Shown here piece by piece: positions 1-5,493 of a DNA stretch of 7,591 bases (its first letter is position 1; each line of letters opens with the position of its first letter). The translations under genes and the position numbers were made by a program. The notes beneath the pieces were generated by a model. The model did no database searches. It saw nothing but the letters and a program-made list of their open reading frames with translations, and was not told the origin of the DNA. The DNA is from Defluviitaleaceae bacterium (lineage in GTDB: Bacteria > Bacillota > Clostridia > Lachnospirales > UBA5962): assembly GCA_009787435.1 (NCBI GenBank), contig WRFW01000153.1, positions 1 to 7,591 of the forward strand. Direction: 5' to 3'.

Positions 1-11
1 GGTGTAAAAAA

Positions 12-197
12 ATGGGAGCAATAGGACCAAAGGGTAAGATAAGCCGTTCACGTAGCCGTATGAAAACTGCAAGTGCATGGCGTGTTGCTACGCCTACAAT
101 GTCTATATGCAACAAATGTGGTGAGCTTAAAGTTCCTCACCGTGCTTGTAAATCTTGCATGTCTTATAAAAAACAAAGCATATTTGCAGAAGAATAA
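12..197 (+). CDS. rpmF: 50S ribosomal protein L32
   Basis: Small structural protein of the large ribosomal subunit. The 61-residue product has the L32 layout: a basic Ser/Arg-rich N-terminus (about residues 7-18), a central 'APT'-like stretch (ATPTM, 26-30), and a zinc-ribbon with two Cys pairs, CNKC (C33, C36) and CKSC (C46, C49), around the family signature CGELKVPHR. All four zinc ligands are present, so this is the zinc-containing form. The ATG at 12 has a GGTG element 7 nt upstream at the window edge; the rest of its upstream region lies outside the window. The stop codon runs into the stem of the following terminator. It converges with sigE. In many Firmicutes rpmF precedes fatty-acid genes (plsX); here it is followed at once by a terminator. 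Identification is secure. Confidence 0.96.
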   Translation: MGAIGPKGKISRSRSRMKTASAWRVATPTMSICNKCGELKVPHRACKSCMSYKKQSIFAEE

Positions 198-227
198 AAA
201 AAAGGGGCTTATTGTGCCTCTTTTTTT
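197..227. terminator. Bidirectional intrinsic terminator between rpmF and sigE
   Basis: A7 then GGGGC (197-208), a 7-nt loop, then GCCTC and T7 (216-227) make a 12-bp stem with a single G-T wobble. Read on the plus strand it ends in a T-run after rpmF. Read on the minus strand it ends in an equally good T-run for transcripts coming from sigE, whose stop is at 270. The convergent arrangement fits use in both directions. Confidence 0.88.
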
Positions 228-269
228 GTGTTTTTAAAATACTTGCTTTTCTGCATAAATTTAGCCCTA

Positions 270-971
270 TTAGCAAAGTTTCATAAACTCTTTATGTAGC
301 CTTTTCATTATCTTTTTTTCTAAACGGCTTATATAGCTTTGGCTTATGCCTAGGCTATCTGCTACTTCTTTTTGGGTCATTTCATCGCTGCCTCCTATGC
401 CAAATCGCATTTCTATAATTTGCTTTTCACGCTCGTTTAAGTGGTTCATTGCTATTGTTAATAGTTTTCTATCTACTTCTTCGTCCATATCTTTTGAGAC
501 AACATCTATATCAGTTCCTAATATGTCTGAAAGGAGAAGCTCATTACCCTCCCAATCTACATTTAGAGGCTCATCTATGCTCACTTCAGATTTTGTTTTT
601 GTGTTTCTTCTTAAATACATAAGAATCTCATTTTCGATACAGCGGGAAGCATATGTTGCTAATTTTATATTTTTATCTAACTTAAATGTATTTATACCTT
701 TGATTAAGCCTATAGTGCCTATAGATATTAAATCCTCTATATTTATTCCGGTGTTTTCAAATTTTCTTGCAATATATACTACAAGCCTTAGATTATGTTC
801 TATTAATGTTTTTTTTGCATTTTCGTCTTCATTTTCTAGCTTTAATAAAAGTTCTTTTTCTAGCGAAGTTTCTAATGGGGGTGGCAGTGAATCGCTTCCT
901 CCTATGTAAAATACGGTTTGTTTGTCTTCTCTGAAAAGTAAAATTAAAAACTTCTTAATTGTTTCAAACAT
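270..971 (-). CDS. sigE: RNA polymerase sporulation sigma factor SigE (pro-sigma-E)
   Basis: Mother-cell sigma factor active early in endospore formation, made as an inactive membrane-tethered precursor. The 233 residues contain the near-invariant sigma-E block around NLRLVVYIARKFENTG (60-75), with IEDLISIGTIGLIKG after it (region 2), then LATYASRCIENEILMYLRR (104-122). Region 4 carries LNEREKQIIEMRFG (178-191) and a helix-turn-helix (199-222, KEVADSLGISQSYISRLEKK). The processing motif FYIGGSDSLPPPL (21-33) matches the B. subtilis cleavage region; by alignment cleavage would fall near residues 21/22, giving a pro-sequence of about 21 residues against 27 in B. subtilis. A good SD (AAAGAGGA, about 980-987) lies 8 nt before the ATG. 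It follows spoIIGA after 109 nt on the same strand, the usual pairing. No sigG follows within the window; the strand ends at a terminator shared with rpmF. Confidence 0.97.
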   Translation of the reverse strand: MFETIKKFLILLFREDKQTVFYIGGSDSLPPPLETSLEKELLLKLENEDENAKKTLIEHNLRLVVYIARKFENTGINIEDLISIGTIGLIKGINTFKLDKNIKLATYASRCIENEILMYLRRNTKTKSEVSIDEPLNVDWEGNELLLSDILGTDIDVVSKDMDEEVDRKLLTIAMNHLNEREKQIIEMRFGIGGSDEMTQKEVADSLGISQSYISRLEKKIMKRLHKEFMKLC

Positions 972-1080
972 TGTTAAATCCTCTTTATTAGTTATTTAGA
1001 TAATTTTTATTATGCCGCTCAAATTCATATTTATTGAAAAGAATTTATGCTTTCTATAATTAATATGCCGTTTGCAGAGC

Positions 1081-1794
1081 TTATTTAATTAAGGCGGGGC
1101 CAATTAAAGCATTAAACTTTCCTTTTTCATTTAGAGCTACTTCAGAAATCGCTATAACACTTTGAATTTCTCTTTCATTTATAGTTACTTTTTCAGGTAT
1201 AAAGGCATTTAAGAAACCCTCTTCTGTTATCGTTTTATAGGGTACTAAAATATTTGTTTTAAAATGCCCTTTATTAATGATAACTACAGGAATGCCATTA
1301 TAAGTGAGCATATTCCCAGTGTCTAAAAATGCCTTTAAAGTTACTTTTTCACCAGCCTCATAAATATCCAGTGTAAAATATTGATTTTTAATACGCTTAA
1401 ATAATATTATGAAAATATAGCAAGCTATTGTGGAAATTATTAATAGTATGAAAGAAAAATTTTGCAAAATTCCATAGTTAAGCAATGCTGTTACCATTCC
1501 GCCAATAAGAAAAGCTAGTGCATGAGCATAAATAAAAGCTCTCATGAAATTTTCTTTCCCAAATATTATAAATAGTCCAATTACTAGTGAAATAAAACCG
1601 AGAACTATTTGTGGCGGGGCTAATAATAAACTTTCCGATATTATACTTAAAATATAAATGGCAGTTGTAATAGCGGCACCAAAAATAATTTTTATTATTT
1701 TAATATTTGTATGAAGCAGCTTGCTCGTTATGTAAAAAATGGCGAAATTCATAATCAAGTTAATAGCAATTACGATATCTAAATAAATTATCAT
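1081..1794 (-). CDS. spoIIGA: Pro-sigma-E processing aspartic protease SpoIIGA
   Basis: Membrane aspartic protease that removes the pro-sequence of SigE. The N-terminal half has about five hydrophobic segments (roughly residues 3-22, 32-53, 58-79, 88-106, 113-133), starting with MIIYLDIVIAINLIMN, typical of the family. The C-terminal domain (138-237) carries the catalytic motif DTGN at 158-161 within FLDTGNMLTYNGIPVVI, then VPYKTI (184-189) and a C-terminus GKFNALIGPALIK that matches the family's usual ending. It therefore looks complete at both ends, although 237 residues is well short of the 309 in B. subtilis. The start is supported by N-terminal homology, but no purine-rich SD is visible in the 20 nt before the ATG; see the promoter at 1794-1834. 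sigE, its substrate, lies directly downstream. Confidence 0.93.
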   Translation of the reverse strand: MIIYLDIVIAINLIMNFAIFYITSKLLHTNIKIIKIIFGAAITTAIYILSIISESLLLAPPQIVLGFISLVIGLFIIFGKENFMRAFIYAHALAFLIGGMVTALLNYGILQNFSFILLIISTIACYIFIILFKRIKNQYFTLDIYEAGEKVTLKAFLDTGNMLTYNGIPVVIINKGHFKTNILVPYKTITEEGFLNAFIPEKVTINEREIQSVIAISEVALNEKGKFNALIGPALIK

Positions 1795-1834
1795 ATCTAA
1801 ATTATACTAGCTTTTAGAGAGATAAATTGCCGAA
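1794..1834 (-). promoter_or_regulatory. Candidate Spo0A-activated promoter of spoIIGA-sigE
   Basis: On the minus strand a perfect TATAAT occupies 1806-1801. A heptamer TTCGGCA (TGCCGAA on the plus strand, 1828-1834) fits the Spo0A-box consensus TGNCGAA. There is no recognisable -35 at 17 bp (the hexamer there is CAATTT). The 0A-like box sits 21 bp upstream of the -10, roughly -34 to -40. This resembles the B. subtilis spoIIG promoter, where Spo0A binds over a -35 spaced unusually far (22 bp) from the -10. The predicted transcription start falls at or next to the spoIIGA ATG. The elements are seen in the sequence; function is inferred. Confidence 0.55.
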
Positions 1835-1867
1835 ACTTATTTCTTAGTTCAAGAAGCTTATTAGTTT

Positions 1868-2458
1868 TTAGAAAGAAACTTTAGCAACACAGCCAAGCTC
1901 GCCATTTTCTAAGGTGAATTTTGCCCCGTGTTCTTCTGCTATTTTGCTGCAAAGGTATAAGCCTACACCTGTTCCATTTTCTTTTTTTGAAGTGAAGTAT
2001 ACTGGTTTTTCTAAAAATCCGCCGCCGCTATCTTTCACTGTAATCTCGTTTTCTTTTACTTCTATACTTATTGTGCCCTCTTTTCCGTCTATAGCTTCTA
2101 TGGCATTTTTAAATATATTATCAAAAATTGTGCTCAGTTTTTTATAATTTCCGCTAGTTGTAATTGTTGTTTCTTCTTTGAACTCAAATTTTATATTTGG
2201 GTGTGTATACCTTTTTACTATGTTTTTAACTAGCTCGTTTAAGTTTACTTTTTCAATTATTTGCTCGCCTGCTATTGTCATTTTTAGAAAATCAACAGTC
2301 ATTGCTTCTAATCTTTTTAATTCGTTACGCATTTTATCGTAATATTTTTTGTTTGTTTCATCTATTTGCTGTAAAATATCTAAGTTTAAAGTTAATAAAC
2401 TTAGCGGGTTTTTAAATTCATGGGCAAGTGTTGCTGCCATTTCTTCATGTGTATTCAT
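1868..2458 (-). CDS. Soluble sensor-less histidine kinase (HisKA + HATPase_c)
   Basis: A minimal histidine kinase of 196 residues. The H-box LAHEFKNPL gives phospho-acceptor His13, followed by the DHp helices to about residue 65. The ATP-binding domain (about 70-196) has an N-box DNIFKNAIEAI (113-123), G1 box VKDSGGGF (141-148), F-box-like FTSKK (155-159) and G2 box GTGVGLYL (162-169). All catalytic boxes are present, but there are no transmembrane segments and no PAS, GAF or HAMP domain; the protein starts only 12 residues before the catalytic His. The start is well supported by GAGGAG about 6 nt upstream of the ATG, so this is not an obvious N-terminal truncation. No response regulator is in the window. 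It lies 67 nt after the LysM membrane protein and 73 nt before spoIIGA, same strand. Spo0A is a plausible target because clostridial orphan kinases often phosphorylate it; this is inference. Confidence 0.9.
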   Translation of the reverse strand: MNTHEEMAATLAHEFKNPLSLLTLNLDILQQIDETNKKYYDKMRNELKRLEAMTVDFLKMTIAGEQIIEKVNLNELVKNIVKRYTHPNIKFEFKEETTITTSGNYKKLSTIFDNIFKNAIEAIDGKEGTISIEVKENEITVKDSGGGFLEKPVYFTSKKENGTGVGLYLCSKIAEEHGAKFTLENGELGCVAKVSF

Positions 2459-2525
2459 TATATTCTCCTCTTAATTTTAATCTTTAGTTATTTTTAAATT
2501 ACTCTTGATTTTTGATAGACACTTT

Positions 2526-3665
2526 TTACTCTGGTAAAACTAATAACATTCCTGCAAAAATTGTGTGTGGGTCTTGCAGTTCGTTTATTGCCATTATATC
2601 GTATATGCGGTTTTCTCCAAAAAACATATTGCTTATACTTATTAAGCTATCGCCTGGCTGTACTATATATGTTTGTGAACTAGCTATAGGCATTTGTGCG
2701 GGTGGTGCTTGGGATTCATGTATAATTTGTGGGTTTATTGCCAGGGCTTGTCCGTCTGTTTCTATTAATGTTGCATCTCTAATTATTTCACCGTGCATAA
2801 AAGCGAAAGCTTCTTGGGTTGCTTGTAAGCTTTGAACTAGTGATATGTGGGCGGTAGTTATAGTTTGCATGTCTCTTTCTAATGCTTGCAGCCTTTCTTC
2901 GCTTCTTATTAAAGCCCCTGCTAACACAAAGCTAATAACTACTACAACTGCACACATAGTAACTAATAAATTAATCGTTTTAGATTGGCTTTTAATATCA
3001 ATTTTAGGGTTCAGTTTTTTTGTTCCTTTTTTATCTTCATAGTTTTCTTCGGTATATTTGCTTTTTTCTTTGCTAGTTTTAAGTTTAACTGGTTTCAGCT
3101 GTTTAATTTGTTTCAATTCTTCGTCTACAGGGTTTTCTTGGATATATTCTACCATTTGGTTATTTTTTTCATAGTAAATTATGAAGCCTTTGGCTTCTTT
3201 CAGCTCGCCCTCATCATCTCTTATGTAGAATGCTTTTGATTTTTCCATTGGGTCTATAGTGAAAAGCACTTGGTGTTTCTTTTTAAAATTTTGGTTCATA
3301 TAGCTTCGGTAGCTTGGATTTAAATATACGCCATAGCCAGGTTGGCTTTGCATTAAGCCTACTATTTCCATACCTCTAAAGTTTATGCCTAGCTGCTCTT
3401 TTGCATAGCTTTCGGTTTCTTCGCTAGGAATTAAAATATTATTTAATTCTTCTGCATACTTTCCTAAAATTGCCCCTTCAATAAAAACTACGTTTCTACC
3501 CTCAATCTTCATTTTCTTTCCTAATAGCAATGCTATTCTTTCTTCATAGCCTGCTTTTTGGGAATATTCAAATAAGTAATTGAAGACGTTATCTTCAAGG
3601 TATATTTTCAAGTCTTCATCTATATCGCCTATTTGTTTAATATTTTGTGGAAAAAAATCACTCAT
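2526..3665 (-). CDS. Membrane protein: degenerate JAMM/MPN domain, TM helix, coiled coil and LysM
   Basis: 379 residues with a clear order. Residues about 28-167 look like a JAMM/MPN (JAB) domain: EERIALLLGKK (41-51) corresponds to the metalloprotease EVMGLMLGK, and GLMQSQPGYGVYL (103-115) to GWYHSHPGYGCWL of CSN5/Rpn11, followed by an FTIDP strand (135-139). The glutamate (E42) is kept, but both histidines are Gln (Q106, Q108) and the aspartate is Tyr (Y119), so zinc proteolysis is not expected. Then come a Lys/Glu-rich linker (180-230), one transmembrane helix (231-253), a likely coiled coil (255-290) and a C-terminal LysM domain (331-378, starting TYIVQPGDSLISI). Positive charge before the helix predicts MPN inside and LysM outside. 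AGGAGG lies 10 nt before the ATG. It is the first gene of the minus-strand group ending in sigE. It may link wall state to a cytoplasmic partner; the function is unknown to me. Confidence 0.88.
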   Translation of the reverse strand: MSDFFPQNIKQIGDIDEDLKIYLEDNVFNYLFEYSQKAGYEERIALLLGKKMKIEGRNVVFIEGAILGKYAEELNNILIPSEETESYAKEQLGINFRGMEIVGLMQSQPGYGVYLNPSYRSYMNQNFKKKHQVLFTIDPMEKSKAFYIRDDEGELKEAKGFIIYYEKNNQMVEYIQENPVDEELKQIKQLKPVKLKTSKEKSKYTEENYEDKKGTKKLNPKIDIKSQSKTINLLVTMCAVVVVISFVLAGALIRSEERLQALERDMQTITTAHISLVQSLQATQEAFAFMHGEIIRDATLIETDGQALAINPQIIHESQAPPAQMPIASSQTYIVQPGDSLISISNMFFGENRIYDIMAINELQDPHTIFAGMLLVLPE

Positions 3666-3695
3666 TTTTCTTTTGCCTCCTAAATAGTTTTCTGT

Positions 3696-3768
3696 TTTTT
3701 AAAACCACTTGCAGTGGAGCATAATCGCGGAGTTTTTTTAGTTTACGAAATAAAACGCTGAGAATTAG
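3696..3768 (-). repeat. Intergenic dispersed repeat, copy A
   Basis: Read on the minus strand from 3768 to 3696, this 73-bp stretch aligns with 7082-7157 on the plus strand. Shared blocks in order are CTAATT, GTTTTATTTC, AAACTAAA, TCC, GATTATG, CAC, GTGGTTTT and AAAA, with one small central gap. Near its end is a hairpin CCACT-GCA-AGTGG (3717-3705) followed by TTTT. It lies in the leader of the LysM gene, in the same orientation as that gene. It has no ORF and no recognised family. Being present twice in 7.6 kb suggests a multi-copy family in this genome. Confidence 0.72.
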
Positions 3769-3797
3769 CTTGGCTGTCAAGCCTTTTAAAAAAACTC
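3730..3797 (-). other. Long-range inverted repeat in the leader of the LysM gene
   Basis: GAGTTTTTTTA (3730-3740) and TAAAAAAACTC (3787-3797) are perfect 11-bp complements. They enclose 46 nt that contain a second small hairpin, GCTTG (3768-3772) with CAAGC (3778-3782). In the predicted transcript this could fold as one extended arm. The inner arm overlaps copy A of the dispersed repeat. It could be a leader regulatory structure or part of the repeat's wider architecture; no known riboswitch class is recognised. Much of the stem is A-T pairs, so stability is modest. Confidence 0.45.
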
Positions 3798-3878
3798 TGT
3801 ATATTTTTTATAGGTTGTACTTTGGATTAATAATACCACATACTCCTTGCAAGATATTGTAATTCTTTGTTTTTATCT

Positions 3879-3907
3879 ATTATACACTATATGGAATAGG
3901 ATTGCAA
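3879..3907 (-). promoter_or_regulatory. Candidate SigA promoter for the LysM protein gene
   Basis: On the minus strand TTGCAA (3907-3902, four of six -35 consensus bases), a 17-bp spacer and a perfect TATAAT (3884-3879). A start near 3872 would give a leader of about 205 nt before the ATG at 3665, holding the inverted repeat and repeat copy A. The -35 lies next to or within the 5' end of the divergent yyaC, depending on which yyaC start is used. Confidence 0.55.
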
Positions 3908-3928
3908 GCTTTTGGGAAAAATTTTTTT

Positions 3929-4432
3929 ATGATTTATATAAACGTGAAAAATAAAGATGCTGTTTACCAGTTTAATAGGGCTTTTTATAGTCTTTTAAAA
4001 AAGCATTTAAGCCCTGAAAAAAGCCCTATTTTTTTATGCATAGGCACCGATTTAGCAACAGGCGATAGCTTGGGACCATTAATAGGGTATAAATTAAAAG
4101 GTTTTAATGCTTCTATTTATGGTAATTTACAATCGCCAGTGCACGCAAAAAATTTAAAAGAAACTATAGAGCAAATTTATAAAGAGCATAAAAATCCATT
4201 TATAATAGCTATAGATGCAGGTTTGGGTACTAGCGTAGGTTATTTAACAATTGGCGAGGGTAGTATAAAGCCCGGGGGTGCATTGGGGAAAAATTTAGGC
4301 GAAATAGGTCATATGCACATAACAGGAATTGTTAATAAAAATGGCGGTGTAAACGCATTGCAAAATACAAGATTAGGTTTAGTAATGCAAATGGCAGATA
4401 TTGTTTCAGACGGCATTTTAGAAAAACATTAG
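3929..4432 (+). CDS. yyaC: Sporulation protein YyaC (DUF1256 family)
   Basis: A sporulation protein related in fold to the germination protease GPR; the biochemical role is not settled and proteolysis is only inferred from the family. Counted from the ATG at 3929 it has 167 residues. Family motifs in order are LCIGTDLATGDSLGPLIG (36-53), YGNLQSPVHAKNL (64-76), IAIDAGLG (93-100), IKPGGALGK (113-121), HITGIVN (130-136) and LQNTRLGLVMQMAD (144-157). Start choice is uncertain. The frame extends upstream to a TTG at 3902 that adds nine residues, with GGA 6 nt before it. The ATG has only a weak GGGA 11 nt before it, but it begins the sequence MIYINVKNKDAV, which resembles the family N-terminus, and it keeps the gene clear of the divergent promoter. 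In B. subtilis yyaC is a forespore (SigF) gene; I could not find a convincing SigF promoter here. Confidence 0.9.
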   Translation: MIYINVKNKDAVYQFNRAFYSLLKKHLSPEKSPIFLCIGTDLATGDSLGPLIGYKLKGFNASIYGNLQSPVHAKNLKETIEQIYKEHKNPFIIAIDAGLGTSVGYLTIGEGSIKPGGALGKNLGEIGHMHITGIVNKNGGVNALQNTRLGLVMQMADIVSDGILEKH

Positions 4433-4436
4433 GGGC

Positions 4437-4465
4437 TTGATTTTTTGTGGAAAATATATTATAAT
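4437..4465 (+). promoter_or_regulatory. Candidate SigA promoter of gpsA-rqcH
   Basis: TTGATT (4437-4442), a 17-bp spacer and a perfect TATAAT (4460-4465). Transcription would start near 4472, about 29 nt before the preferred TTG start of gpsA. It begins only 4 nt after the yyaC stop, so gpsA probably has its own constitutive promoter separate from sporulation control of yyaC. No terminator hairpin is visible between yyaC and gpsA. Confidence 0.6.
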
Positions 4466-4487
4466 TTATTTAAATAAAAATGCTAGC

Positions 4488-4496
4488 AAAGAGGTG
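4488..4496 (+). promoter_or_regulatory. Ribosome binding site deciding the gpsA start
   Basis: AAAGAGGTG ends 4 nt before a TTG at 4501 in the gpsA frame (GAGG is 6 nt from it). The in-frame ATG at 4480 lies upstream of this site, has no SD of its own and would sit only about 8 nt from the predicted transcription start. This favours TTG 4501. Confidence 0.72.
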
Positions 4497-4500
4497 TGTT

Positions 4501-5493
4501 TTGGAAAATAGTAAAAATATAACTATATTAGGTGCTGGAACTTGGGGAATCGCGCTTTCTCTTCTTTTAAATGATAATGGGCATAATGTTTTGCTTTATG
4601 CCCATAGAGAAGAAACAAAAAATAATGTTTCAAATGGTATAAATAAGCTTGGTGTTAAACTGCCTAGCAATATTAGTTTAACTAGCAATTTGGCAGAAGC
4701 TTTAGAAAACTCTATAATAGTAATAGCTATACCGTCTATACATATAAAAGAGCTTTTAACAAAAATGAAGCAGCATATTAAAGATAATAGCATAATAATT
4801 AACGCAAGCAAGGGCATTGAAAGTGAATCTTTAAATATATTTTCAGAAGTTATAAAAGAGATTTTGCCAACTTGTGAAACTGCTGTGCTTTCTGGCCCAG
4901 TTCATGCAGAAGAACTTTCTAGGAAGCTGCCTGCTGCTTGTGTTTTGGCTTGCGAAAATGAAAATATATCAAAAGAGCTTCAAGAAGTTTTTATGAATGA
5001 TTACTTTAGAATTTATACTAACGATGATATTTTAGGGGTTGAATTAGCAGGGGCTACAAAAAATATAATTGCCATAGCAGCAGGAATGATAGAGGGGTTA
5101 GGCGATGGCGATAATGCAAAAGCCGCATTAATTACCCGTGGTATGAATGAAATAGTAGCACTTGGCATGAAAATGGGCGGCAAATTAACTACTTTTTACG
5201 GCTTAGCAGGTATGGGTGATATGATAGTAACTTGCACGAGTATGCATAGCCGAAATTGCAGAGCAGGTATTTTAATAGGGCAAGGAAAAAATTTAGAAGA
5301 AACGCTTAATAAAATAGGTATGGTAGTTGAGGGCATACACCAAGTGCAGGCTATAAGCTCTCTCGCTTCTAAATATGGTGTAGAAATGCCTATAACTAAA
5401 GAGCTTAAAAAAATACTTTTTGAAGGAAAAAAGCCTAGGGAATCTGCAATAGAATTAATGAAAAGGCAAAAAATAAGTGAATGGACGGTTTAA
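4501..5493 (+). CDS. gpsA: Glycerol-3-phosphate dehydrogenase [NAD(P)+]
   Basis: Cytoplasmic enzyme that reduces dihydroxyacetone phosphate to sn-glycerol 3-phosphate, the backbone for phospholipids. From the TTG start it has 330 residues, normal for GpsA. The dinucleotide-binding motif GAGTWG is at 11-16 and NASKGIE at 101-107, with the conserved Lys at 104. SGPVHAEEL (131-139) corresponds to the family's SGPSHAEE. The substrate-site block GVELAGATKNIIAIAAG (179-195) carries the catalytic Lys at 187, followed by GLGDGDNAKAALITRG and GLAGMGDMIVTCTS. A 7-residue longer form from ATG 4480 is possible but lacks an SD. Its last 13 nt overlap rqcH in another frame, so the two are probably transcribed and translated together. 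Confidence 0.95.
   Translation: MENSKNITILGAGTWGIALSLLLNDNGHNVLLYAHREETKNNVSNGINKLGVKLPSNISLTSNLAEALENSIIVIAIPSIHIKELLTKMKQHIKDNSIIINASKGIESESLNIFSEVIKEILPTCETAVLSGPVHAEELSRKLPAACVLACENENISKELQEVFMNDYFRIYTNDDILGVELAGATKNIIAIAAGMIEGLGDGDNAKAALITRGMNEIVALGMKMGGKLTTFYGLAGMGDMIVTCTSMHSRNCRAGILIGQGKNLEETLNKIGMVVEGIHQVQAISSLASKYGVEMPITKELKKILFEGKKPRESAIELMKRQKISEWTV

Noticed and set aside
346..909. 187-residue open frame on the plus strand opposite sigE
   Set aside because: It is antisense to a secure sigE gene, has Ser/Phe-rich low-complexity composition, and has no SD or family motif.
2985..3239. 84-residue Phe-rich plus-strand open frame opposite the LysM gene
   Set aside because: The Phe-rich run is the antisense of Lys/Glu codons in the linker of the real gene; no SD or recognisable domain.
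3696..3768. Known riboswitch or 6S RNA in the LysM leader
   Set aside because: I recognise no conserved core of a described class, and the same sequence recurs at 7082-7157 in a 3' gap, where a riboswitch would make no sense.
3799..3845. Possible SigF/SigG promoter for yyaC (GTATA at 3799-3803; CATACTC at 3839-3845)
   Set aside because: The spacings do not fit: GTATA is 20 bp from the nearest GG-type -10, and the CATACTC site lacks a matching -35 at 17-18 bp.
4433..4450. T-run after yyaC as a terminator
   Set aside because: Six T (4441-4446) follow GGGGCTTGA without any stem that pairs; it fits better as the -35/spacer of the gpsA promoter.
4480..4500. ATG at 4480 as the gpsA start
   Set aside because: No SD before it, it lies about 8 nt from the predicted transcription start, and a strong SD (4488-4496) sits downstream of it and correctly placed for TTG 4501.
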